From Sanderia malayensis (taxonomy: Eukaryota; Cnidaria; Scyphozoa; Semaeostomeae; Pelagiidae), in the NCBI GenBank assembly GCA_013076295.1, contig RQOL01000627.1, positions 62,001 through 126,000 on the forward strand: a DNA stretch of 64,000 nucleotides. Direction: 5' to 3'. The position numbers and the translations under genes were made by a program. Numbering within the stretch: position 1 is the first letter of the stretch; the number at the start of each line of letters is the position of its first letter. Under the pieces are notes generated by a model. That model was given only the letters and a program-made list of their open reading frames with translations. It did not search any database and was not told where the DNA came from. Below are positions 1 to 9,885 of the stretch, in pieces.

Positions 1-2267
1 CATGCACTCAATAAATTCATTCCTGAATTTCTCGTATTCTATGAGAACCTTGCCAACTGGAAGATGAAGGGTACAGCTGCAAGTATTTGCTGTGAGCTTT
101 CTCTGTGTCTCAGTGTGTTCAAAGTTCACACTAAGTTGGCTATCAAATCCAGTAGCAGGTATTCCAGGGCATCCAGTTATGAACTGCAAGATATGTGACA
201 GCTGAACAGTGACTGTGTTGAGATCCCCTGTATCTGGATCAAGAATAGATGTTGATACCGATGCTTTTTCCACATCTTCAAGGTATTGCGTAAAGTTGAA
301 AGCAATTGCCTCTTCATCCTTTCTTTTGTTACTACCAATAGGGGAGTAGCAAAAATGAAACATTTCATCAACCTTATCTGCACTTAGCTCTTTCACCCCA
401 GATGACTGCAACAATTTGCGTGAAGATAAAGGGTTTTTCCTCATGGTGTCTAGCACACCATTGATGTTCAAACCCTGGATGAACTGTTCAATTTCTGGTA
501 GAGTGGACAAGATCATATAATGCAGTTAAATGCACCGAAAGAGTTCTTGCTTGTCTTCAAGGGTCACAAGTGGTTTGGAGTATCCAGCCTTGAATCTGAA
601 TTGCACATTGAAGGAGGCCTCTTTTTTGAAGACTTCTGGGTCACTGATTAAGTCCAGTTCTTCAAGCTTCAACCTCACTTTTTCATTTGGAAGATCACTG
701 ACAGATGTTAATACAGCTTCAAGCTTCCCATGGAGAATGTAGTCAACTACAGGTGAGGAAAACATGCGGACATGCCATGTTCGCATCAAGTAGGACCAGG
801 TGAACCTTGAAGTATGGATAAGGCTGACAAGACACCATAACAGTAGTATTCTTCCCTCTGCAAAGTCATTACATTGTGAGCAAAGATTCGCCTATGTGGC
901 TCACCAGTAAAAAGACAAGATATCTGCATATGTCTGTGGATGAGAAAAAACAGTTCCTTTCTCGGCCCTCCTTCATCCACAGCAGGCTCTCCTATAAACT
1001 GAACACGCACCATACCATTATTTACGGTTTCCTTTGTGCATCTCTTCAACTTTAGTAGGGTATCCTCCCACACAAAACTTCTTCTTACTTTAAGTTTGAC
1101 TTCATTATTTGAATCTTGGCATTTTTTGCTCAACTCCTTCAACTGATCATCAAGACCTTGCTCTACTTCTTTAGGTGTGTTGGCCTTGCATGTCCACACA
1201 TGCAAGGCCAACACACCTAAAGAAGTAGAGCATGACCTTGATTCCATCAATTCATCTGAGTCCCAATCATCATTATCTCCAATCAATGATGCATAACAAT
1301 CAATTTGGTCTGATCCAAATGTTTTCTCGGACAGTTTGTTGACAGCATTTTCTACATCACCAGACTGTTTCAGTGCATTGAGAATTGCCAAATCACTTAA
1401 ATGAGGAAATATATCCTTCACAATGCTGTAAGGTGTAGTGGTAGAACTTGTTTGTGTAGCAAATTGACTACTGACTTCAAGCTTCTCTTGAGGCTCAGAT
1501 TCTTCAATGGCACACTTGTCACTTGTGCCTTGAATACTTGTTCGATTACTATTACTTGAATTGGTGCTTACAGACTTTGGAGCACACACATCTAAGCAGA
1601 CTTTCTTTGAACAAACTTCAAGCGGCTCTTTCTCATCATCATCACTGCTTTCAATGTCTGTGTTAAGCAGACCTTTCACAATTCTGTCACAATAGTCTGA
1701 ATTGCTACACACATAGAAAGTGAGTCTATTATATGGTTTACCAATTTCACATTTGTACTTCTCTAATGTGAAGTGCTTGTCAGATTCTTTAAGGTTATCC
1801 ACCAATGTGCCATCAAGATAAAGCAACTTAAAGCGCTCTGGTGATGCAATGATTACGTCTGAAGAGTTATGCATGGCGTGCTTTACAACTCCAGCATTCA
1901 ATATGTCTTCACTGTTTGCCGGCTTTCGGGTTTTTAGAGGAAGATTTTTTCCTCTCACAGGTTTTAAGCCACCATCTTCAGAGTTTCTCATCAAACCTAT
2001 GTTGATAGTGACTACTTCGCCTTTGGGCATTGCTTGCTTTCCTTTTTTGTTCGTCTTAAAGTTACTTTTCCGCTCTTCTTTTTTCTTGTCCATGAAATCA
2101 TTGAGAGAGAGAACGGACCTCTGGCTTTCGTTTCTTGATACAGCACCATCATTACTGCTACCGAGATTGCTTTTCGTCACATTGGCGGTAGAATGGGCCG
2201 GGGAACCACATCTTACATAGAATTTATAATTCTCTTTGATGGTATTCCCACAAGAGCTACAAAACAT
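1..2267 (-). pseudogene. HECT-domain E3 ubiquitin ligase-like gene, broken and cut by the window edge
   Basis: Minus-strand gene running off the left edge. The N-terminus is a short zinc-ribbon-like CxxC pair (MFCSSCG), but the second pair reads YVRC where a CxxC is expected, so one zinc ligand looks lost. A CUE/UBA-like helical stretch lies near residues 275-310 (IVKDIFPHLSDLAILNALKQ). The HECT N-lobe starts near residue 400 (QFIGEPAVDEGGPRKELFF) and this frame stops at 786. The HECT domain continues in another frame (526-789), meets an in-frame TAA at 526-528, then continues in that frame to the edge. The active-site region reads NTCSCTLHLP, with the catalytic Cys codon at 79-81. HECT ligases pass ubiquitin from this Cys to substrate lysines. 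Overall layout resembles G2E3-like proteins, which are multicopy in some invertebrate genomes. One frameshift plus one stop suggest a pseudogene; an unrecognised intron near 785 cannot be excluded. Confidence 0.75.
1161..1230. repeat. Perfect 33-bp inverted repeat inside the HECT-like gene
   Basis: Positions 1161-1193 are the exact reverse complement of 1198-1230, with a 4-bp spacer (CCAC). The repeat lies inside the open frame between the CUE-like part and the HECT domain and does not break the frame. It looks like a templated inverted duplication rather than a transposon end, since no target duplication is visible. Confidence 0.9.
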
Positions 2268-2377
2268 GGCTCAAAATGGCTGCTCTGCTCGTGTTGGAGT
2301 GAATGTCAGGAACTGCCAAGCCATCAAGGCCCAATGATATTGTCTTTAAAGAAAGCTCGTTACCATTCCCCTGCCTT

Positions 2378-2536
2378 GTGTTTTGAGTTCTGGGGCGTGC
2401 TTTTGAATTTGGTTTTGTGTTTTTGAATACTGGTTTGTGTTTTCCAATATTGATTTGTGTTTTCAAAAATTGATTTGTGTTTTCAATTATGTTTTTGTGT
2501 TTTCCAATATTAATTTATGTTTTCAGATATTAGTTT
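2378..2536. repeat. 20-bp minisatellite, about eight copies
   Basis: Head-to-tail copies of a 20-bp unit of the form GTGTTTTCCAATATTGATTT, starting at 2397, 2417, 2437, 2457, 2477, 2497 and 2517, with a 19-bp degenerate copy at 2378. Divergence rises towards both ends. It lies just upstream of the HECT-like gene, between that gene and the Harbinger element. Confidence 0.85.
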
Positions 2537-2703
2537 GTGTATGACCTGTTTGGGCCACCATAAAAAACAGGCATGCTCAAATTCTTCAAGGGATTAAGCG
2601 AATTAGCACCTGAAATGAGCATCCCTATCCGTGTAGATGGTCATTTTTGATCACTTTTTGTGAGCACGATTTTGATGACATATGAAAGAAGCCGCTTGGC
2701 CAA

Positions 2704-2730
2704 GTTGAGCACCTCAGTGAGGTGCTCAAC
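2704..2730. repeat. 27-bp perfect palindrome
   Basis: GTTGAGCACCTCA, one central base, then the exact reverse complement of that 13-mer. It lies about 110 bp upstream of the Harbinger transposase, in the presumed subterminal part of that element. It could form a hairpin or bind a dimeric protein; no function can be shown. Confidence 0.8.
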
Positions 2731-2842
2731 GTTCTTATTTCTATTGTTTCACTAATCTCGCCTGTCATGATGAATCACTTTTTTTCTTCTCTGCGATGTA
2801 CAACATCAAGGGTGTAATTTCTTAGTCACGCACGAAGACAAA

Positions 2843-4096
2843 ATGTCGGACGAGGAATTTTTTATGTTTCTCCTTCTTGTTTATGTTCTCGAAAAAAGTA
2901 GAGAAATTAGAATGTGTAGGCTTTTGTTGTTTGCTGCTAACATGTTTAGCATAAGAAGCTATCAAATGCAGATCGGAGCAATTAGGCAGTTCAACAACAT
3001 GTATAGAACTCGCAAAGCATGGGTTTATCACAGACAGGTGAACGAATTCAACACGTATTACAAAGCTGATTTGAATACCAGTAAACATCTGGATCCATAC
3101 TACTGGCAAAGTCACTATCGAATAAGTCGTGAAACGTTTGACTTTATTTGCTCTGTTGTGCATCGGTATATGGCAAGAAAACAAACAAATATGCGAGATA
3201 CGATTCCTGTACGAAAAAGAGTTGCTGTTGCACTTTGGTGGCTTGCAAATGGAGGCAGCTACAGATCGGTAGGCCAGACATTTGGAATTTCAAGATCAAT
3301 TGTTTGTAGAATAACGAAAGACTTTGTTGGTGTTATGGTATTGCTCAGAGATAGATATATTTGTTGGCCCTGATCACTTGAAGAATGCATCAAATGCATA
3401 AAAACGTTTGAAAGACTCTCACCCCTTCTGAATATACTTGGTGCTGTTGATGGAACGCATATTGAAATCATTGCCCCAGAAAATAGCACTGTCGATTTCT
3501 TTAATAGAAAGCAGCGATACAGTATTTCATGCCAAGGTGTTTGTGATGGGAATCTGATATTCTTGAGCATGTCCGCAGGGTTTCCAGGGTCTATTCATGA
3601 TTCACGAATGCTAAGAAATAGCTGGGTTTATGCAGAGGCCACTAGTCGGGAAATATTGAGAATTCCTGTCTTCAGGTTGAATAGCATGGTGTCTATAGCG
3701 CCATATCTAGTTGGAGATGCTGCATATCCCTTGTCCGATTGGTTGATAAAACAATTCCCATACGAGAAAAACATGCAGTACAGACCAAAAATGTTCAATT
3801 TGGCCTTATCTCAAGCAAGGGTCTCTATTGAAAGGGCATTTGGTATGTTGAAGGGCAGGTGGCGCATATTGTTGGGAAAATTGCAACTTGAACCATCTTT
3901 TGCAGCTGATGTTGTAACAACATGTACAGTTCTTCATAACATCTGCCAGAAACGTGGAGAACAGCTTAATGAAACATTATTGGAATTGCCTTCCCAGGAT
4001 GACAACAATGTTCAGGACGCTGGTGCATCGTCCAATGTAGTTCGTGACCATTTAATCACGTACTTAGAAGAAAATTCTATGAACGACACACTGTGA
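2843..4096 (+). pseudogene. PIF/Harbinger transposase (DDE_Tnp_4 type) with one in-frame stop
   Basis: The frame is open from the ATG at 2843 to the stop ending at 4096 except for a single TGA at 3371-3373; frame is kept on both sides, so a single substitution is enough to explain the break. The N-terminal half has a helix-turn-helix-like region (GSYRSVGQTFGISRSIVCRI). The catalytic core shows GAVDGTH (first Asp, codon about 3449), GDAAYPLSDWL (second Asp) and ERAFGMLKGRWRIL (Glu), the usual DDE_4 signature. The protein would cut and paste the element, acting in the nucleus with the SANT-type partner. About 417 codons, normal for the family. Sure of family, fairly sure it is inactive. Confidence 0.9.
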
Positions 4097-4251
4097 CACA
4101 TTTTTCCTTGTGAGCCTTTCCAAATTGAGAAATAGACATATCACAAACTTGAACAATTTAAATCAATCTCTTCTAATAATTAAAATTAACAAATGAAATC
4201 GTATAATATTTAAAAAATAATTTGTGAGCACAATCATGATAATAGCATTTA

Positions 4252-5226
4252 TTAGTTTTCATTGTCACTAGAGCTTGAGTCTCTTCTTCGTCTCTTATTC
4301 TTGCCGTCGATAAACATTTTCACTACGTCACGAAGAGTATCAGCAGTGTGCTTTTTACTTCTCTCTTCCATTTCCTTCATCCCATCTAAAAATTGTTTGA
4401 TGCTTTCCTGCTGTTGTTTCTGCATTTCTCCCAGGAAATCCACAAGCTGTTTCGAAGCTGCAGACTTTGATGCTTTTTTCTTCTTCGTTCGTTTAGGCTG
4501 TGGCTCAATCTCTTCTAAATTCTCTTGATTTATCTCCTCTTCTTGGTGTTCTTCGTCATTGACTGGAACAACAGCCACACCTTGCCCACTCTCTCGTACC
4601 TCTGGCAATTGAACGACGCTACACGTGCCAAGAACCTCATCGAAAATATTGTAATATTTTGGCAAATTTCTAGCCGATCCGGTTCTCTTGTTTTTATCCT
4701 TTCCTTCCATGTAGTGGTCTTTTAGGTTGCGAAGTTTTTTCTTGGCCTGATCTTTCGTTTTGCCACTTCCAACTTCATTTACAGCTTCGACAATTTTTCG
4801 CCAAGCAGCAGGATTTTTGTGGCTTTCAAGCTCAACAAAACTATCACGCCATGCCAACACAACTGCGTCAGTTTCTTCTTGCGTCCATCTGTTCTTGGCT
4901 TTTGTATTGCCATCCGAGGGCCGTTCTGATTCTGTCCGTGTTCGTTCAGGCTCAGGTTGCGATTGAGTGTCAAAAAACGATGGAGTAAATACATGCCTTG
5001 AGGATGGAGGTCTGAAAAAAGCACTTGAAAATCTGTTTGCCATGAAGTTGGGCGGCTGATAAAATGATTGTGGACGCGGAGTACTGGTCATCGGTCTCTG
5101 AAATACAGGTGGTGAAAATTCTTGCTGTTCGAGGTATTGATCTTGACTATCTTCATATAGTTCATCACTACTTTCTTCTTCATTGAACTGGTTGTTAGCA
5201 ATGCGTCTGAAGCCAGCCATTTTCAT
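4252..5226 (-). CDS. Harbinger-associated SANT/Myb-like DNA-binding protein
   Basis: Intact 324-aa frame on the minus strand. Residues about 1-105 are low-complexity and rich in Glu, Pro, Phe and Gln. A trihelix/Myb-SANT-like domain spans about 110-195 (start NRWTQEETDAVVLAWRDSFV; later KKLRNLKDHYMEGKDK). Then follow an acidic stretch, a basic patch (PKRTKKKKASK) and a C-terminal coiled-coil-like region (LGEMQKQQQESIKQFLDGMK) ending in a basic and Ser/Asp-rich tail. In Harbinger elements such proteins bind the element ends and help the transposase reach the nucleus. The gene ends about 155 bp from the transposase stop, tail to tail. It is open although its partner transposase is not. A host-encoded trihelix protein is less likely given the context. 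Confidence 0.85.
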   Translation of the reverse strand: MKMAGFRRIANNQFNEEESSDELYEDSQDQYLEQQEFSPPVFQRPMTSTPRPQSFYQPPNFMANRFSSAFFRPPSSRHVFTPSFFDTQSQPEPERTRTESERPSDGNTKAKNRWTQEETDAVVLAWRDSFVELESHKNPAAWRKIVEAVNEVGSGKTKDQAKKKLRNLKDHYMEGKDKNKRTGSARNLPKYYNIFDEVLGTCSVVQLPEVRESGQGVAVVPVNDEEHQEEEINQENLEEIEPQPKRTKKKKASKSAASKQLVDFLGEMQKQQQESIKQFLDGMKEMEERSKKHTADTLRDVVKMFIDGKNKRRRRDSSSSDNEN

Positions 5227-5487
5227 AAAAGTTTCAATTTTTCTTTAACGTGATGTTTTCTAGTGCGTGTATTCGAATGAATAAAATGAACGTGCGTGAC
5301 AATGACACATATGTACAAGTTAATTTGCTTGTTGCTGACAGGTCTTAATTCGATAGGAAGGGACCCTGTTGCTAAAAATTTGGAACATTTCAAGTTAGAT
5401 ACGCATTAATTGGATAATTGCATTACGCAACATGCTGGGTTAGACGGACTTGGTCATGTTTCAAGCTCTCGTGTAGATGGGCCCTTA

Positions 5488-5693
5488 ATGCCTCAAATGC
5501 ACAGTGCTCAAATGATGGAACATTTAGCGTTCAAAGGGAGGCACATTGTTTGAAAACGAGATTGAGGTGAGGACTATAATACATGACAAATAACATTGGG
5601 ATATTTCTTTCTTACAAAGCTGTTATTAAATGTAATGGTCTACGTTATGAAAAAGCTGTCATACATACATTGCTACGCCAATACCAACTACTT
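5488..5693. other. Spacer with no recognised feature
   Basis: About 200 bp of AT-rich sequence between the Harbinger right end and the next minus-strand frames. No coding or structural signal stands out. Confidence 0.5.
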
Positions 5694-6960
5694 CTAACAC
5701 TTCCTGCCAACGCCGCCACCCCCGCCAACCCTGTTGAGAATAAAATTTCCCGTCAAAAGCACTGGCGGGACAAAACAACTTGCTTGTTCTCTGCTAGATA
5801 TATCCGGCAGAGAGCCACAGAATGCACTGTGGGCAGTGAACTCTTTGGAAAGTGATTCTTCAACTGACATTTCATCAAATGGAGGATGATGTTCCATACT
5901 ATATGTTGTTTTCAAACAGTATGAATTGATGATTTGCAATGTTTCAAAAGGAGATTTCCCATTGAAGTTCCTGTCAATGAAATAGTTGTGCAATAGGATC
6001 ATGAGATCATCAGCCAGCTGATGTTTCACTACTTTATCAAAAAAGGAACAGGACCTACTCAAATTTTGAAGGGAGGAATAACCCAGGTAGTTCAGGGCTC
6101 TTGCCAATAGACTAGAGTTTTCCTCAAAGAGAGTCAGCCATCTCATACTTAACATGGCACATTTTGTGATGGAGTTTTGTCCTTGCTGATTGTTTTGACC
6201 AGAGCACCTAAAGACTTCCACAAATTGTAATCATCATTGTACCATACTTTTCAGTGCTGAACACAAGTTGAGAAGTTGGAAGGATCATCAATGTCTACTA
6301 ATTTGAAGTAAGTGATCTGAAGCATGGTACTGTTCCAACACTTCAATATTACTCCCTCCACCTCTGAGCCTTTTCCTGAGAAATGATTTTAGCCTGGTTG
6401 TATTATGGCAGTGAGGAATAATACACTCACAAGGGGCATCGCCTTTAACACTAATGTAAGCTCTGCTATTTGACACTGCTTCACTATTATCAGCATGATA
6501 AGAAACGGTACTTTTATGATGTAAAGATGATATTCCTGGTGGAGAGAAGAAAACATTTTCTAGCTTTGAAGACAACGGAGTTGACACCTTACTTTTCTTT
6601 ACGATAGCACTTTGTCTGGGGCTAAATGGGGAAGAAAAAATGCATTGCAGTGCAGGACCACCATCAGAACTGATCGATGCTGATGTCATTGATGAAACAC
6701 CTTCTGTGGTTGTTTTAATTGTTGCGCTGCTTATTGATACAGGTTCACAACAAGCAAGTGTTGTCATTGATGGGCAGACAGAATGGGTATCCAAAGTGCT
6801 AAAACATGGAGAGCTAGCATCTTCTGTTCCATAGCCTTCAAATTCTTCTGCATGCTTCTTTCTTGTATGTTTCTCCATTCTTGTTGTCACTAAACCTCTC
6901 ATTTAGTCACGTACTTGATCACCAATGACCACATTGGGCAAAACTTACAATGGTAGTGGC
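5694..6960 (-). pseudogene. Unrecognised minus-strand gene in pieces, degenerate C2H2-like finger at its start
   Basis: Two long frames in the same phase (6288-6902 and 5694-6221) are separated by stops. Upstream of 6902 another frame reads HYHCKFCPMW and the 6288-6902 frame begins near RMEKHTRKKH; together they resemble a C2H2 finger (CxxC...HxxxxH) broken by a one-base frame change near 6905. The upper frame (204 aa) is rich in Ser/Thr, with CECIIPHCHN near residue 155. The lower frame (175 aa) has helical, hydrophobic blocks such as FDKVVKHQLADDLMILLHNY. An intron between the two frames is possible, but no clean GT-AG pair was identified. I do not recognise the family and assign no function; the N-terminal finger suggests nucleic-acid binding at most. 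Confidence 0.4.
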
Positions 6961-7782
6961 TCTCCACATGTTCTGAGTACTCACAATATACGAATTCTGA
7001 GTACTCACAATGTTTGCCTTTTCTTGCGCTTTCTAATATATATATTCTGCGGAGTCACGTGATGACGCACTTTCCCTGCCAAAAACAATAGATTCGACCC
7101 GAAACAATAGGTCGAACGCCCCAAAACAATGGGCCGAAACGAAAAGGCTTTTTTGTATGTGGATATATGGCAATGAAATTCACACTGAATGTTTACTTTA
7201 TTATTTTAACCAGGGTAATGGATTTTGTTTTTCGATTTTCTCCTGAAGTTTTGAATTATTCCACTAATTATTCTGCTAATTGTGCTATCACGAAAAAACT
7301 ACGGTTTACGCTGGCGAAACTTCCAACTTCGCGTTGCGAACTCCATTTTCGAACAGAGTATTCGCTCTTCGTGTGACCCCTTTCGCCTTTTGCTGTAATT
7401 TGATTGGCTCTTTTCGCGCGACCCATGTGCGTTGTCGATCGTTTTTCGTTTTTCGCCCTCGGTTGCAGCAGGTACTTTTGGAGAAGAGGACGCGTGTTTT
7501 TGTTTTGCACACAAAGGGGCCTTTCAAAGTGTTTTACCACCTGAATTATCTTTGCAAAAAACTACTATTTATTTCGAAGACCCTGGAGAGTTGCAGAAGA
7601 CAATAGAAAACACAGGTGATAGTTTTGTTTTGTATTTTAAGTTGAAATAGTCGTTGTTTTTGTAGTAAGCGTTGCTTCGGCATGCTTGCAACGCTTAGGC
7701 CTAATGAAAACAAAGTCAAAGTTATGAATTTTTCAGGCGCTAATTGCACGATTTTCCTCATTTAAACTTTCACAAAGTGTTT

Positions 7783-7950
7783 GTATGTTTGTATAGTAGG
7801 TATAGTATGTATAGTATGTTTTTATAGTAGGTATAGTATATTTTTCTAGTAGGTATAGTATGTTTGTATAGTAGGTATAGTAAGTATAATAGTATGTTTG
7901 TATAATAGGTATAGTAGGTATAGTATCTTTGTATAGTATAGGTATATCGT
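7783..7950. repeat. AGGTATAGT-type minisatellite in copy A
   Basis: Short units built from GTATAGTAGGTATAGTATGT with variable lengths. The same kind of array stands at the same place in copy B (15105-15430), between the shared core and the TATG run. Confidence 0.85.
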
Positions 7951-7951
7951 A

Positions 7952-7955
7952 GGTT

Positions 7956-7987
<32 letters not shown>

Positions 7988-7988
7988 T
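7952..7988. repeat. (TATG)n microsatellite, short run in copy A
   Basis: Tetranucleotide run directly upstream of the first GGGCATGAGCG tail unit. The stop-free Cys/Tyr/Met/Val frames across it are an artefact of a 4-bp repeat that contains no stop codon in any phase. Confidence 0.9.
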
Positions 7989-8094
7989 CTATGGGCATGA
8001 GCGGTAGCGAATGCAGCGCGCAAAGCGCGCCAACCAGATTAAGCTTTTCTTACTTGAGGGGCTCCGGGGAGGGAGCGAAACGACCGCGCCCGGC

Positions 8095-8207
8095 TCATGT
8101 ATGTATGTATGTATGTATGTATGTATGTATGTATGTATGTATGTATGTATGTATGTATGTATGTATGTATGTAGGTATGTATGTATGTACGTATGTATGT
8201 ATGTATG
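8095..8207. repeat. (TATG)n microsatellite, long run in copy A
   Basis: About 28 tetranucleotide copies with few interruptions. They follow a first tail module (GGGCATGAGCGG at 7993 through CGCGCCCGGCTCATG) and precede the 88-bp array, so the TATG run plus tail occurs twice in tandem in this copy. Confidence 0.95.
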
Positions 8208-9030
8208 GGCATGAGCGTAAGCGAATGCAGCGAACGAAGTGCGCCCTATCAGTCAATGTTTCTTGATAATAGATAGACAGGCGAGCGCAGCGAGCTAAAC
8301 CATTGTAGGTGGGGTTGAAAGGGGCATGAGCGGGAGCGAATGCAGTGCACGAAGTGCGCCAACCACAGGCGAGCGCAGCGAGCTAACCCATTGAACGTAG
8401 GGCTGAAAGGGGCATGAGCGTAAGCGAATGCAGCGCACGAAGTGTGCCAAACACAGGCGAGCGCAGCGAGCTAACCCATTGTACGTGGGGTTGAAAGAGG
8501 CATGAGCGTAAGCGAATGCAGCGCACGAAGTGCGCCCTATCAGTCAATGTTTCTTGATAATAGATAGACAGGCGAGCGCAGCGAGCTAAACCATTGTAGG
8601 TGGGGTTGAAAGGGGCATGAGCGGGAGCGAATGCAGCGCACAAAGTGCGCGAACCACAGGCGAGCGCAGCGAGCTAACCCATTGAACATAGGGTTGAAAG
8701 GGGCATGAGCGTAAGCGAATGCAGCGCACGAAGTGCGCCAACCACAGGCGAGCGCAGCGAGCTAACCCATTGAACATAGGGTTGAAAGGGGCATGAGCGT
8801 AAGCGAATGCACCGCACGAAGTGCGCCAACCACAGGCGAGTGCAGCGAGCTAACCCATTGTACGTGGGGTTGAAAGAGGCATGAGCGAAGCGAATGCAGC
8901 GCACGAAGTGCGCCCTATCAGTCAATGTTTCTTGATAATAGATAGACAGGCGAGCCCAGCGAGCTAACCCACTGTACGTGGAGTGGAAAGAAGCATGAGC
9001 GAAGCGAATGCAGCGCACGAAGTGCGCCAA
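8208..9030. repeat. Tandem array of 88-bp palindrome-rich tail units
   Basis: Unit of about 88 bp: GGGCATGAGCGTAAGCGAAT, then GCAGCGCACGAAGTGCGCCA, then GGCGAGCGCAGCGAGCTAAC, then CCATTG...GGGTTGAAAG. Some units replace CAACCACAGG with a longer block holding CTATCAGTCAATGTTTCTTG. Each unit contains two GC-rich near-palindromes (GCGCACgaaGTGCGC and GCGAGCgcaGCGAGC). Roughly eight or nine units are present. Confidence 0.85.
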
Positions 9031-9336
9031 CCAGATTAAGCTTTTTTTACTTGACTGGCTGGGGCGAACGAGCGAAGCGAGTGATGACCCCTAGTTACTG
9101 TAAAATCTGCAGTACTCCTGCACCTAAAACTCCGACATGACAAGTTCCTCTATCTTAAACTATCTTCCATTATTTTTATTAAATTTGTTTCTTTTTTTCT
9201 TTTTAAATTTTTAATCCAATTCTTTACTCTTACTAAATTGTCGATGAAACACGTGTCTAAATTATTGGGTAATTTATCTTGATCGCTCTGTTCGGATAAT
9301 ATATGCTATATGCTATGGTATAATATATTATTATGA

Positions 9337-9408
9337 TAATATATATATACTGTGGAGGTCAAGTGTTGACGCATTTTCTTGCCAAAAACAATAGATTCGA
9401 CCCAAAAA
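9337..9408 (+). repeat. Isolated 5'-end fragment of the composite repeat
   Basis: ACTGTGGAGGTCAAGTGTTG and CCAAAAACAATAGATTCGAC match the 5' ends of copies A and B, but the core, minisatellite and tail are absent. The fragment abuts the open frame at 9448. Confidence 0.75.
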
Positions 9409-9447
9409 TCGTTGAAAAGAGCCAGAATTTGCCACAAATTTGCCAGA

Positions 9448-9885
9448 ATGTTTTCAGCTTTTGGAAATTCCCGGAGTATCAGTGCCGATTGCCTCAAGCA
9501 ACTTGAAGAATACGTATGCTCATTATACAGGAAAGGTGCTAAAGATATCAATGAATTGCGATATGACCTCTTCGAATCAATGTACAAAAAGAAAGGAACA
9601 GTTCAAGACCTCTCAATACTCCCTCCGTGCAGAGCTTCATTGCACCTCCATGCCAAACGAGCAAATTATGTGGCAAAGTTGTGGAAATCGAGCTTTTGTA
9701 GCACAGTTGAAATCGAGAACGTAGAAGATCACGGCTGGACAGAGAATGGAGAAATCGTTTGGGTGAAAGAGGCATTTCGAGAAGACGTTGAGGAACTCTT
9801 ACTTTCCGACGAAAATGAAAATGATGATGATGACAGGTTCTATTTAATAAAAGATTCAGACCCCTACAGTGATAGCAACGATTAG
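9448..9885 (+). CDS. Member of a multicopy, transposon-like family of unknown function
   Basis: A frame beginning MFSAFGNSRSISADCLKQLE runs to the TAG ending at 9885 (146 codons from this Met; the frame is open a little further upstream into the composite-repeat fragment). Mid-protein motifs are LYRKGAKDINELRYDLFESM, LPPCRASLHLHAKRANYVAK and HGWTENGEIVWVKEAF; the C-terminus is acidic (DENENDDDDR). The middle aligns by eye with the frame at 16534-16863 (NASLDELCYNVFCPKL, LPPTSATAKYHSMRVYWQVM), which then continues into a Cys-rich segment. This copy lacks that Cys-rich end, so it is probably shortened or spliced. No enzymatic motif is visible. I recognise the pattern as a repeated invertebrate gene family but cannot name it. 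Confidence 0.5.
   Translation: MFSAFGNSRSISADCLKQLEEYVCSLYRKGAKDINELRYDLFESMYKKKGTVQDLSILPPCRASLHLHAKRANYVAKLWKSSFCSTVEIENVEDHGWTENGEIVWVKEAFREDVEELLLSDENENDDDDRFYLIKDSDPYSDSND

Larger units (their letters stand above)
2700..5484. mobile_element. PIF/Harbinger DNA transposon 1, left boundary not resolved
   Basis: A transposase (+) and a SANT/Myb-like gene (-) face each other tail to tail, the standard two-gene layout of PIF/Harbinger elements. The right end reads CGTGTAGATGGGCCC (5470-5484) followed by TTA (5485-5487), the expected target triplet. The matching inverted copy was not found on the left. Instead CGTGTAGATGG recurs in direct orientation at 2630-2640, so the left end is probably rearranged or truncated. 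The start given here is approximate. Confidence 0.75.
7044..9094 (+). mobile_element. Composite repeat family, copy A (possible non-autonomous Helitron-like element)
   Basis: Starts near TCTGCGGAGTCACGTGATGA. It has a roughly 740-bp core shared with copy B at 14300, an AGGTATAGT minisatellite, TATG microsatellites, an array of 88-bp palindromic units and a tail ending GATGACCCCTAG followed by T. Tail ends in CTAG|T recur in copies B and C and, inverted, in D and E. Copy B has a CCGGG...CCCGG hairpin directly before CTAG. Helitrons end in CTRR after a short hairpin and insert between A and T, and INE-1/HINE-type derivatives often carry central microsatellites. That assignment is inference; the 5' TC end is plausible but not proven. 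Confidence 0.55.

Noticed and set aside
7268..7540. Minus-strand 90-aa basic frame in composite-repeat copy A, similar to 14538-14846
   Set aside because: Similarity simply reflects the shared core. Indels and a duplicated block in copy B change its length and composition, and there is no domain.
7967..8266. Long open frames of Met-Tyr-Val-Cys repeats across TATG arrays (also at 13736-14265, 15269-15574 and 29030-29354)
   Set aside because: A (TATG)n repeat contains no stop codon in any of the six frames, so these frames are automatic and not evidence of a gene.
8383..9030. Arg/Ala/His-rich frames in the palindromic tail array, both strands
   Set aside because: They follow the 88-bp repeat unit, recur with every copy, and have no start or codon signal of their own.
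8208..9094. tRNA-derived SINE with an internal pol III promoter
   Set aside because: No A-box and B-box pair or tRNA fold could be read in the tail units; their GC-rich palindromes explain the apparent structure.
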